From DATFYP01 sp035626235 (lineage in GTDB: Archaea > Thermoproteota > Nitrososphaeria > Nitrososphaerales > Gagatemarchaeaceae): 32,973 bases of DNA. The stretch covers positions 1 to 32,973 of the forward strand of contig DASPOB010000074.1 of assembly GCA_035626235.1 (NCBI GenBank). The letters run 5' to 3'. The translations under genes were made by a program, and so were the position numbers. Below, piece after piece: positions 8,881 to 15,391 of this stretch. Below the pieces are notes generated by a model. The model was not told where the DNA came from and did no database searches. It saw only the letters and a list, made by a program, of their open reading frames with translations. Each line of letters begins with the position of its first letter. Position 1 is the stretch's first letter.

Positions 8881-8890
8881 GTGGCTCCAA

Positions 8891-9598
8891 GTGAAAGCTA
8901 TCGTACTAGCCGGGGGCCTCGGAATGAGGCTCAGGCCGCTGACGGACGACCGGCCGAAAGCGCTAATCCCCGTGAACGGAAGGCCGATTTCCGAGTATCA
9001 GCTCGAGTGGCTGACTAAGGAGGGGGGAATCGACTCCGTCGTCTTCGCATGTGGCTACAAGTGGGAGAGGTTGAAAGAGCACTTCGGGGCTAACTTCAAG
9101 GGTACCCCCATCGGATACTCCGTAGAGGACGAGCCGCTCGGGACTGGCGGGGCGCTGAGACGAGCACTGGCGACAGGCCAGTCCGAAGACGTGGTCGTTG
9201 TCACGAACGGCGACATCATCACGGACCTCCCCCTCAAGCGGATGGTCGAGGCCCACAGGCAAGCGGGCGAAATCTCGGCTTCGATGATGGTGGTCCCCTA
9301 TCGCTCGCGCTTCGGCGTCGTGAAGATAGACAAGCTCAGGATGGTGCGGGGCTTCGAAGAGAAGGCGGCGTTCCCCGATGTCTGGATAAACGGCGGGGTC
9401 TATCTGCTGAATTCCAGGAGGCTCCAGCGGACACTCCCCGAAAAGGGCGACATCGAGAGGGAGACATTCCCGAAGCTTGTGGAACACGGGGAGCTCCTAT
9501 CATACCCATACTACGGGACGTGGTGGTTCGTCGACTCGATGAAAGACCTGAGAGAGCTTGAGGAGTCGATGCAGGCCCCACCGGGCAACGCTCCCTAG
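8891..9598 (+). CDS. sugar-1-phosphate nucleotidyltransferase
   Basis: The protein begins directly with the nucleotide-binding signature KAIVLAGGLGMRLRPLT and RPKALIPVNGRP. It continues with YSVEDEPLGTGGALRRAL and the metal-binding VTNGDIITD. At 235 aa it is the catalytic domain alone, without a left-handed beta-helix, like HddC (heptose-1-P guanylyltransferase) and MurU. It would condense an NTP with a sugar 1-phosphate to give NDP-sugar plus pyrophosphate. The exact sugar and base cannot be read from motifs. The C-terminal phrase GTWWFVDSMKDL replaces the more usual FIDIGTPEDY. It lies upstream of, and in the same direction as, an RfaE/HldE-like kinase and the transketolase/transaldolase genes, which fits production of an activated sugar for surface glycans (inference). 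An ATG at 8837 would add 18 non-conserved residues. Confidence 0.88.
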   Translation: MKAIVLAGGLGMRLRPLTDDRPKALIPVNGRPISEYQLEWLTKEGGIDSVVFACGYKWERLKEHFGANFKGTPIGYSVEDEPLGTGGALRRALATGQSEDVVVVTNGDIITDLPLKRMVEAHRQAGEISASMMVVPYRSRFGVVKIDKLRMVRGFEEKAAFPDVWINGGVYLLNSRRLQRTLPEKGDIERETFPKLVEHGELLSYPYYGTWWFVDSMKDLRELEESMQAPPGNAP

Positions 9599-9610
9599 CC
9601 TCGCAAAGGG

Positions 9611-9616
9611 TTTATT
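9611..9616 (+). promoter_or_regulatory. TATA-like box for the Rieske gene
   Basis: TTTATT starts 30 nt before the ATG at 9641, a leaderless arrangement. This suggests the Rieske gene starts its own transcript. Confidence 0.45.
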
Positions 9617-9640
9617 CCATGGCCTGACGCTCGGCCACGC

Positions 9641-9961
9641 ATGTCGGACTTCGTGAGGGCGGCCGAAGCCTCGCAGGTGAAGCCTGGAGCCCGACTCACG
9701 GTGGAGGTCGAAGGGGAGCCTGTCGTCATCGCAAACGTAGGCGGGAAGTACTTCGCCATGGGGGCGGCCTGCACCCACGAAGAGTGGGACCTTTCCGAAG
9801 GGTCCCTCGACGGGTTCCAGGTCACCTGTGCAGGGCACGGTGCTGTGTGGGACCTGAGGACTGGAAAGGCCGAATTCGACGAGCCGCTGGAGGACGAGCC
9901 TCTGTTCGAAGTGAAGGAGGAAGGCGGTCAGCTTTACGCGAGGAAACGCCAGCCCGCATGA
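9641..9961 (+). CDS. Rieske [2Fe-2S] ferredoxin
   Basis: This 106-aa protein is a single Rieske domain with both halves of the cluster-binding motif intact: C44-T-H46 and C63-AG-H66, separated by 16 residues and followed by GAVWDLRTG. It has no signal peptide or membrane helix, so it is a soluble ferredoxin of the NirD/dioxygenase-ferredoxin type and not the cytochrome bc1 subunit. Such proteins pass single electrons to oxygenases or reductases. No oxygenase or reductase is adjacent. It sits between a sugar nucleotidyltransferase and an unknown HTH protein, so its partner is not evident. Confidence 0.92.
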   Translation: MSDFVRAAEASQVKPGARLTVEVEGEPVVIANVGGKYFAMGAACTHEEWDLSEGSLDGFQVTCAGHGAVWDLRTGKAEFDEPLEDEPLFEVKEEGGQLYARKRQPA

Positions 9962-9966
9962 CCGCT

Positions 9967-9981
9967 CCCCTCTCGGAGGGG
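9967..9981 (+). promoter_or_regulatory. hairpin that covers the ribosome binding site of the HTH gene
   Basis: CCCCTC (9967-9972) pairs with GAGGGG (9976-9981) around the loop TCG. The right arm contains the GGAGG that serves as ribosome binding site for the ATG at 9989, so folding would hide it. Confidence 0.4.
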
Positions 9982-9988
9982 GACGGGG

Positions 9989-10507
9989 ATGGCTGAAATG
10001 AAGTCCGAAATAGACGAGTCGGTCCTCGAGGAGGGGTGCTACTACTTGTCGAGCCTTGGGCTCACAACTCAGCAGATCGCCGCTCACTTCGAGACGACCC
10101 CCACGATTGTCCGGAAGCTCGTCTCCTCGTACAAGATACGGCTGAAGTCCGGAGAGGTCGTCGCCGACGACTTCGACCGCGCCTTCTGGGAGGGAGTCAG
10201 GAGAGAAGCTGAAGGGGACATCAAAGTGACCTTTGTCTCCGAGAAGGGATTCCATCACGCGTGGAGGTCCGAACTCGGCAAGCTCGACGGTCCCGCGCTG
10301 ATGTCGATACTGGAGGCGAGCAAGGACTTCCTCAACTCGGACCCCAACCAGAAGTTCCTCGACTACCCGGCGCCAAAGGGGTACGACCCGCTGGCGCTAG
10401 ACCGCGAGGTGAGGAATGCGGTCGTGGTTGTCAACGAAGCGCTGGAGCGGCTTTGGAGGGGGCAGAGGACACGGGAAGAAAGACGGGGAGAAAAAGTCCA
10501 AGGTTAA
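9989..10507 (+). CDS. HTH-domain protein of unknown function
   Basis: The first half contains a helix-turn-helix-like stretch, SSLGLTTQQIAAHFETTPTIVRKLVSSYKIRL (residues about 20-51), preceded by an acidic N-terminus. The remaining 120 residues are mixed alpha/beta and charged, with the phrases AFWEGVRREAEGD and KFLDYPAPKGYDPLAL, and a basic tail. I do not recognise a family beyond the HTH. It could be a regulator of this operon or a nucleic-acid-binding protein. The ATG at 9989 has GGAGGGGG nine nt upstream. The next gene begins about 35 nt after its stop, in the same direction, so it is probably the first or second gene of the sugar-phosphate operon. Confidence 0.8.
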   Translation: MAEMKSEIDESVLEEGCYYLSSLGLTTQQIAAHFETTPTIVRKLVSSYKIRLKSGEVVADDFDRAFWEGVRREAEGDIKVTFVSEKGFHHAWRSELGKLDGPALMSILEASKDFLNSDPNQKFLDYPAPKGYDPLALDREVRNAVVVVNEALERLWRGQRTREERRGEKVQG

Positions 10508-10541
10508 AAGAGGGTCAATCAGCGGAGATGCTCGAAAAAGG

Positions 10542-11582
10542 ATGCCTCTGGAGACTGTCGGCAAGGACAAGCTGACGGCGCTCCTACGGCAGTTCCAGGG
10601 AAGGAAGATTCTAGTCGTCGGCGACCTCTTGGTCAGCAGGTTCGTCGAGGTTGCCGCAAGAAAGCTCGCAAGGGAGGCTCCCGTCCCGGCGGGGGACTAC
10701 GTCGGCGAAACGCTGCTTCCAGGAGGGGCGGCCAACCTTTCGCGGGAGCTGGTGGCCCTGGGGGCGTCGGTGAGTGTGGTGGGGCTCATGGGGGAGGACG
10801 AGTACGGCGCGTGGCTCAGCTCTGAGTTCTCAAGGAGCGGGGTCTCTCACTCTGGAGTCATCGCCGACTCGAGCAGGCCCACGTCCCTTCGGACGTGGAT
10901 GATGGTCAACAGGTTCCACACGCTCAGGATTGACAGGGAAGACAGAAGGGACGTCCCGCTTGCCATAGCCAAGAGGCTCCTTTCGGCGGCCGAGCCGGAG
11001 ATAACCAAGGCGGACGGCGTGATCCTTTCGGACTACGACCGGGGGGCGATAACGAGCTACGTGATAGGAGGGATAGTCTCCGCCGCGAAGCCGACTGGCA
11101 AGATAATCGTGGGTCAGCCCAAGATGCACCACTACCTTGACTTCTCAGGGGTCACATACGTGAAGTCGAACCTCGAGGAGGCAGCACACGCCACCGGCAT
11201 GAGCATAGTTAACGAGACCAGCCTCAGGAACATGGGGGTCAACCTCATGGGAAGGCTCGACTGCAAGGCGATACTGGTGACGAGAGGCGAGGCCGGACTG
11301 ACCCTCTTCGACAAGGACAACGTTACGATGTTCCCCCCCATGGGAGGGAAGAAGAACGTCTTCAACAAGGTGGGGGTCAGGGATGCCATGACGGGAGTCT
11401 TTGGCATCGCCGTCGCAGCGGGCGGGAACGCCTACCAGGCTTCGGTCCTCAGCGACGCCGCAGGCCAGGCCCGGAGCGAGCTCCCGAGGAACGCCTCTCT
11501 TTCCCTCCACGACCTGGAGACAAGGGCGGCTGGCATGGACGACTTCGTCCAGCACATCATCCAGGCGCCGGTGAGAAGATGA
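10542..11582 (+). CDS. PfkB-family sugar kinase, RfaE/HldE N-domain-like, altered active site
   Basis: The fold is clear from KILVVGDLLVSRF, LARE-APVP, LPGGAANLSRELVALGASVSVVGLMG, DGVILSDYDRG and AILVTRGEAGLTLF. These match the kinase half of HldE/RfaE, which phosphorylates heptose 7-phosphate at C1. Three positions differ from the usual motif. The substrate-binding Asp of GDxMLDRY is Ser32 here. DPK is QPK. The anion-hole GAGD is GVRD, with the catalytic Asp retained as D281. The enzyme may use another substrate or be weakly active. I chose ATG 10542 because it is the first ATG that gives a normal family length (346 aa); the frame is open further upstream. It overlaps the transketolase gene by 4 nt, which ties it to the pentose phosphate genes. 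Confidence 0.82.
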   Translation: MPLETVGKDKLTALLRQFQGRKILVVGDLLVSRFVEVAARKLAREAPVPAGDYVGETLLPGGAANLSRELVALGASVSVVGLMGEDEYGAWLSSEFSRSGVSHSGVIADSSRPTSLRTWMMVNRFHTLRIDREDRRDVPLAIAKRLLSAAEPEITKADGVILSDYDRGAITSYVIGGIVSAAKPTGKIIVGQPKMHHYLDFSGVTYVKSNLEEAAHATGMSIVNETSLRNMGVNLMGRLDCKAILVTRGEAGLTLFDKDNVTMFPPMGGKKNVFNKVGVRDAMTGVFGIAVAAGGNAYQASVLSDAAGQARSELPRNASLSLHDLETRAAGMDDFVQHIIQAPVRR

Positions 11583-12400
11583 TGGAAAAGGCCCAAGAAG
11601 TACTCAGGCTGAAGGACTCGGCTCGGAGCACCAGGCGGCTCATCTTGGAGGCACTCGCGGAGGCGGGGTCAGGCCATCCCGGGGGCTCTCTTTCCGCGGT
11701 AGAGCTGCTGGTGACGCTATACTTTCACGTGATGCACCACGATCCGAAGAACCCCAAGTGGGAAGACAGGGACAGGTTCTTCCTGAGCAAGGGGCACGCG
11801 GCACCCCTGCTCTACGCCGTGTTGGCCGAGGCAGGTTACTTCGACCCGAGCGAGCTCATGACGCTGCGCAAGCTTGGTTCAAGGCTTCAGGGCCACCCTT
11901 CCATGGGGATTCCCGGGGTCGAGGCCCCGGCCGGTTCAGAAGGGATAGGACTCTCCCTGGGAGTGGGCACCTCGCTCGCGGCGAAACTTGACCGGAAGGG
12001 GTACAGGACCTACGTCCTTATGGGCGACGGGGAGCAGCAAGAGGGGGAAGTCTGGGAGGCAGCCATGGCCGCGTCAAAGTACAGGCTCGACAACCTCACA
12101 GCCATGATCGACCGGAACGGCATCCAGCAGGACGGGCTCACCGAGCAGATAATGCCCCTCGAGCCCCTGGCGGCGAAATGGAGGGCTTTCAATTGGAACG
12201 TGATCGAGGTCGACGGCTATGACATTCCGCAGCTCATCGATGGGTTCGACCTGGCGGCAAGCACGAGGAACCGACCGACGGTGATAATCGCCCACACCGT
12301 GAAGGGGAAAGGGATCTCTTTCATGGAGTGGTCGCCCCGATACCACGGGACGGCTCCGGCGAAGGACACGCTCCCGGATGTGCTCAACGAGCTAAAGTGA
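11579..12400 (+). CDS. tktA: transketolase, N-terminal (TPP-binding) subunit
   Basis: This is the thiamine-diphosphate domain as a separate 273-aa polypeptide, as is usual in archaea. Visible are SGHPGGSLS with His33, LSKGHAAP with His73, QGHP with His106, and the TPP motif GDGEQQEGEVWEA (from residue 149) ending in IDRNGIQQDG. With the C-terminal subunit encoded after rpe it forms the enzyme that moves two-carbon units between pentose and heptose/triose phosphates in the cytoplasm. The ATG at 11579 overlaps the kinase stop (ATGA) and has GGTGA four nt upstream, so translation is coupled. The symbol follows the common convention for the split enzyme. Confidence 0.95.
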   Translation: MMEKAQEVLRLKDSARSTRRLILEALAEAGSGHPGGSLSAVELLVTLYFHVMHHDPKNPKWEDRDRFFLSKGHAAPLLYAVLAEAGYFDPSELMTLRKLGSRLQGHPSMGIPGVEAPAGSEGIGLSLGVGTSLAAKLDRKGYRTYVLMGDGEQQEGEVWEAAMAASKYRLDNLTAMIDRNGIQQDGLTEQIMPLEPLAAKWRAFNWNVIEVDGYDIPQLIDGFDLAASTRNRPTVIIAHTVKGKGISFMEWSPRYHGTAPAKDTLPDVLNELK

Positions 12401-12404
12401 TTTC

Positions 12405-13091
12405 TTGAAGCAAATCAGAATAGCCCCTTCGATCCTCGCCTGGGACCCGGGGGCCCTTTACGAAGCGGTCGAGATCTGCAGGTCCGGAGGGGCGGACCAG
12501 GTACACCTCGACGTCATCGATGGCCACTTCGCCCCCAACATAACCTTCGGACCCGGCACTGTGAAGGCGCTGAGGAAAAGGTCCGACCTGAGGTTCGACA
12601 CCCACCTAATGATCGACGAGCCGCTCAAATTCGCAGAGAAGTTCCTTGACGCGGGGTCAGACCTGCTCACCTTCCACGCCGAGGCGATCACTGCCAGGCA
12701 GTTCGACGACCTGTATACTTCGGTCAGGGGGCGAGGGAAGGACGTGGGGCTCGCGCTGAAGCCCTCGACCGAGATCCCATCCTGGGCCGTGGAGAGGCTG
12801 GACAGACTGAATACCCTTCTGGTGATGACTGTGAACCCGGGGTTCAGCGGGCAGCAGATGGACCGCGCCGTCTTGCCAAAGCTCGAGCGCCTTTCGGCGC
12901 TCATCGACGAAAGGGGGACAGGGACTGACGTCGAGATTGACGGGGGGGTTGAGCCAGAAAACGTCCGCGAAGTGGTTAAGAGGGGTGGAAACGTGCTCGT
13001 CGCTGGCGCAGGGGTGTATGGCAAAAAGGACCCGGTGCAGGCCATCTCAGTTCTCAGGGACCTCGCCGAGTCATCGAGGAGGTCGACCTGA
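12405..13091 (+). CDS. rpe: ribulose-phosphate 3-epimerase
   Basis: This TIM-barrel enzyme (228 aa) interconverts ribulose 5-phosphate and xylulose 5-phosphate. The metal and catalytic residues are in place: VHLDVIDGHF with His34, Asp36 and Asp39, then DTHLMI, VNPGFSGQ and EIDGGV near the C-terminus, and the phosphate site VAGAGVYG. The opening motif reads APSILAWD, a small change from the usual APSILSAD. The start is TTG at 12405, 4 nt after the upstream stop. The gene is inserted between the two halves of transketolase and overlaps the second half by one base (TGATG), so all three should be made together. Confidence 0.95.
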   Translation: MKQIRIAPSILAWDPGALYEAVEICRSGGADQVHLDVIDGHFAPNITFGPGTVKALRKRSDLRFDTHLMIDEPLKFAEKFLDAGSDLLTFHAEAITARQFDDLYTSVRGRGKDVGLALKPSTEIPSWAVERLDRLNTLLVMTVNPGFSGQQMDRAVLPKLERLSALIDERGTGTDVEIDGGVEPENVREVVKRGGNVLVAGAGVYGKKDPVQAISVLRDLAESSRRST

Positions 13092-14035
13092 TGTCAGCTA
13101 GAGTTGCGGCGATGAGGGACGCCTACGGGGAGGCCCTTCTCGACCTGGGGGCCAGCAATCCCAGAGTTGTGGTTCTGGGGGCAGACACCACGGGCTCGCT
13201 AAAGTCGGGGGTCTTCGCTTCCCGCTACCCGGAGAGGTTCTTCAACGTCGGAATCGCCGAACAGAATCTTGTCTCCATCGCCGCTGGTTTCGCACTGGCC
13301 GGAAAGGTGCCCTATGCAGGGACCTACGCCATCTTCGTCCCGGGAAAGTGCGTGGACCAGATAAGGAACAACATAGCGTACCCCAACCTCGACGTGAAGA
13401 TTGTCTGTTCGCACGGAGGCATCTCCGTCGGGCCCGACGGGGCCTCGCACCAGCAGGTGGAGGATATCTCGATAATGCGTTCGATTCCGAGGATGAGGGT
13501 AATCGTCCCGGCAGACGCGGTTTCGACGAAGGCCATCGTGAAGGCCGTGGCCGATATATCGGGCCCCTTCTACATCAGGCTCACCAGACCGTCCACCTCC
13601 GTGGTCTACGAGGGCGGGTTCGAATACTCTCTGGGGAAGGCTAGTGTAGTCGCGGACGGGTCGGATGTCGCCCTGTTCGCCTGCGGTATCATGGTGCCTG
13701 AAGCGATCAAGGCCGCGGAATCTCTGAGAGCCAAAGGGGTATCTGCTGCCGTGATCGACTTGAACACTGTGAAGCCGATAGACGCAGAGACAGTTGTAAA
13801 GTACGCGGGGAAGTGCGGAAGCGTGGTGACGGCGGAGGAGCACAACATAATCGGTGGAATGGGGTCGGCCGTGGCAGAAGTGCTCGGCGAAAGCAAGCCC
13901 ACCCCCATGAAGAGGGTCGGCGTAATGGACACCTTTGGGGAAAGCGGGGAGACTTCGGAACTGCTCAAGAAGTACGGCCTGACGGCGGCGAACATCGAGT
14001 CCGCCGCTTCCATGATAATGCAGGCGCGCCACTAG
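13091..14035 (+). CDS. tktB: transketolase, C-terminal (pyrimidine-binding) subunit
   Basis: This 314-aa partner of the TPP-binding subunit has the pyrimidine-binding domain with the conserved RFFNVGIAEQNLVSIAAGFAL (Glu of IAEQN activates the cofactor). It continues with CSHGGISVGPDGASHQ, PRMRVIVPAD and FYIRLTRP, followed by the C-terminal transketolase domain of about 120 residues. Together the two polypeptides match one full transketolase. ATG 13091 shares its A with the rpe stop. The stop at 14033-14035 lies just before a TATA box for transaldolase. Confidence 0.95.
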   Translation: MSARVAAMRDAYGEALLDLGASNPRVVVLGADTTGSLKSGVFASRYPERFFNVGIAEQNLVSIAAGFALAGKVPYAGTYAIFVPGKCVDQIRNNIAYPNLDVKIVCSHGGISVGPDGASHQQVEDISIMRSIPRMRVIVPADAVSTKAIVKAVADISGPFYIRLTRPSTSVVYEGGFEYSLGKASVVADGSDVALFACGIMVPEAIKAAESLRAKGVSAAVIDLNTVKPIDAETVVKYAGKCGSVVTAEEHNIIGGMGSAVAEVLGESKPTPMKRVGVMDTFGESGETSELLKKYGLTAANIESAASMIMQARH

Positions 14036-14037
14036 AC

Positions 14038-14044
14038 TTTAATA
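14038..14044 (+). promoter_or_regulatory. TATA-like box for transaldolase
   Basis: TTTAATA ends 17 nt before the GTG at 14061, which could give a leaderless transcript separate from the transketolase operon. Confidence 0.45.
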
Positions 14045-14060
14045 ACGAAAACGCGGCGCG

Positions 14061-14717
14061 GTGAAGAAATTGAAGTTCTACCTCGACACAGCGAATCTTT
14101 CCCAGATTTCCAGACTGAACCAGATGGGCCTGGTGGATGGGGTCACGACGAATCCCACTCTCGTCGCCAGGGAGCCGGGCGACTTCGAGGAGATCATCAA
14201 GTCAATCTGCAGAGAGGTCGGGGGCCCAGTCAGCGCCGAGGCCGTGAGCACAGATTACGACGGCATCGTAAAGGAGGCGAAACACCTCCACGGACTTGCG
14301 TCGAACGTCGTGGTGAAGATACCGGTCATCCCGGAGGGGCTGCGGGCCACCAAGACTGTCAGCGCCATGGGGATTCCGGTGAACATGACACTCGTGTTCT
14401 CCGCGAACCAGGGACTCCTGGCCGCCAAAGCCGGGGCCTCCTACATCAGCCCATTCATCGGCAGGCTTGACGACGTAGGCCAGAGGGGGATGCAGGTGGT
14501 CGAAGACCTGGTAAGGATACGGGACAACTACAAGCTGAAGGCCCAGGTCCTCGTCGGGAGTATCAGGCACCCCCTACACGTTCTCGAAGCAGCCAAGATC
14601 GGTGCCGACATCGCCACCATGCCTCCGGAGGTCATGGAGAAGATGTGGCAGCACCCTCTGACGGACGCGGGGCTCAAACGCTTCTTGGACGACTGGAACA
14701 AGGCGAAAAAGGGCTAG
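14061..14717 (+). CDS. tal: transaldolase, small MipB/TalC type
   Basis: The protein (218 aa) has the length and motifs of the short transaldolase/fructose-6-phosphate aldolase family. These are FYLDTANL at the start, GVTTNPTLV, and VVVKIPVIPEGLRA with the Schiff-base Lys at residue 86, the same number as in the well-studied short members. ASYISPFIGRLDD and VGSIRHPLHVLEAAKIGADIATMP follow. It moves a dihydroxyacetone unit between sedoheptulose 7-phosphate and glyceraldehyde 3-phosphate, completing the non-oxidative pentose phosphate set with the preceding genes. Transaldolase and fructose-6-phosphate aldolase activity cannot be separated by eye. The neighbourhood favours transaldolase. Confidence 0.94.
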   Translation: MKKLKFYLDTANLSQISRLNQMGLVDGVTTNPTLVAREPGDFEEIIKSICREVGGPVSAEAVSTDYDGIVKEAKHLHGLASNVVVKIPVIPEGLRATKTVSAMGIPVNMTLVFSANQGLLAAKAGASYISPFIGRLDDVGQRGMQVVEDLVRIRDNYKLKAQVLVGSIRHPLHVLEAAKIGADIATMPPEVMEKMWQHPLTDAGLKRFLDDWNKAKKG

Positions 14718-14723
14718 TTCGCC
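14702..14723 (+). terminator. weak hairpin over the transaldolase stop
   Basis: GGCGAA (14702-14707) pairs with TTCGCC (14718-14723). The ten-base loop contains the TAG stop. T-rich sequence follows at 14734-14738, but that is also the TATA box of the next gene, so a terminator role is uncertain. Confidence 0.35.
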
Positions 14724-14732
14724 ATCAGCAAC

Positions 14733-14739
14733 ATTTTTA
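14733..14739 (+). promoter_or_regulatory. TATA-like box for superoxide dismutase
   Basis: ATTTTTA lies 26-32 nt before the ATG at 14765, consistent with leaderless expression. Confidence 0.5.
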
Positions 14740-14764
14740 CGGAAAGGAAATTCGGCGCCGATTC

Positions 14765-15373
14765 ATGGCTAAAACATACGCGTTACCATCCCTTCCATAC
14801 AAGTACGACGCGCTGGCTCCATACATCTCAGAGAAGATCATGACCCTCCACCACGACAAGCATCACCAGGCCTACGTCACGGGCGCCAACGCGGCGCTCG
14901 AGAAACTGGAGAAGGCCCGCAAGGGAGAACTCCAGGTCGACATAAGGGCAGTCCTCAGAGACTACAGCTTCAACGTCGACGGGCACATCCTCCATTCGCT
15001 CTTCTGGCCCAACATGGCCCCTGCGGGCAAGGGTGGGGGTTCGCCCGGCGGGGCGATTGCAGACAGAATCAGCAAGGACTTCGGCAGCTTCGACAAGTTC
15101 AAGGCGCAATTCAGCGATGCAGCGAAGACCGTCGAAGGGAGCGGCTGGGCCCTCCTCCTGCACGACGCGGAGACCGACCAGCTGGTCCTTACGCAGGTCG
15201 AAAAGCAGAACTTCATGCACCTTGCGCAGATGACAATCCTGTTGGGGCTGGACGTCTGGGAACACGCCTACTACCTAGACTACCTCAATGACAGGGCCAA
15301 GTACGTTGAGAACTGGTGGAACGTAGTCAACTGGTCGGACGTGGATTCAAGGTTGTCGAAGGTCAAGCGCTGA
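14765..15373 (+). CDS. sod: superoxide dismutase, Fe/Mn family
   Basis: This 202-aa protein has the complete Fe/Mn-SOD pattern: YALPSLPYKYDAL at the start, LHHDKHHQAYV with metal ligand His29, HILHSLFWPNM with the second His, and LLGLDVWEHAYYLDY with the Asp and His ligands. It converts superoxide to peroxide and oxygen in the cytoplasm. The metal cannot be assigned with confidence by eye. I chose ATG 14765 because it begins the conserved N-terminus and fits the upstream TATA box; the frame is open further upstream but that stretch overlaps transaldolase. Presence of this enzyme and heme A genes indicates an oxygen-exposed life. Confidence 0.96.
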   Translation: MAKTYALPSLPYKYDALAPYISEKIMTLHHDKHHQAYVTGANAALEKLEKARKGELQVDIRAVLRDYSFNVDGHILHSLFWPNMAPAGKGGGSPGGAIADRISKDFGSFDKFKAQFSDAAKTVEGSGWALLLHDAETDQLVLTQVEKQNFMHLAQMTILLGLDVWEHAYYLDYLNDRAKYVENWWNVVNWSDVDSRLSKVKR

Positions 15374-15391
15374 CCTTCGCCACCTCATTTT
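15357..15391 (+). terminator. nine-base-pair hairpin whose right arm begins with the sod stop codon
   Basis: CGAAGGTCA (15357-15365) pairs perfectly with TGACCTTCG (15371-15379) around AGCGC. The TGA stop is the first three bases of the right arm. TTTT follows at 15388-15391. It separates sod from the convergent aminotransferase gene. Confidence 0.6.

Noticed and set aside
8837..8890. ATG at 8837 as start of the nucleotidyltransferase
   Set aside because: The added 18 residues precede the normal N-terminal motif of the family, and a good ribosome binding site serves the GTG at 8891. A leaderless transcript from 8837 cannot be excluded fully.
9641..9961. Rieske protein as part of a cytochrome bc complex or dioxygenase
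   Set aside because: It lacks a membrane anchor and no cytochrome b or oxygenase subunit is nearby, so only a soluble ferredoxin is supported.
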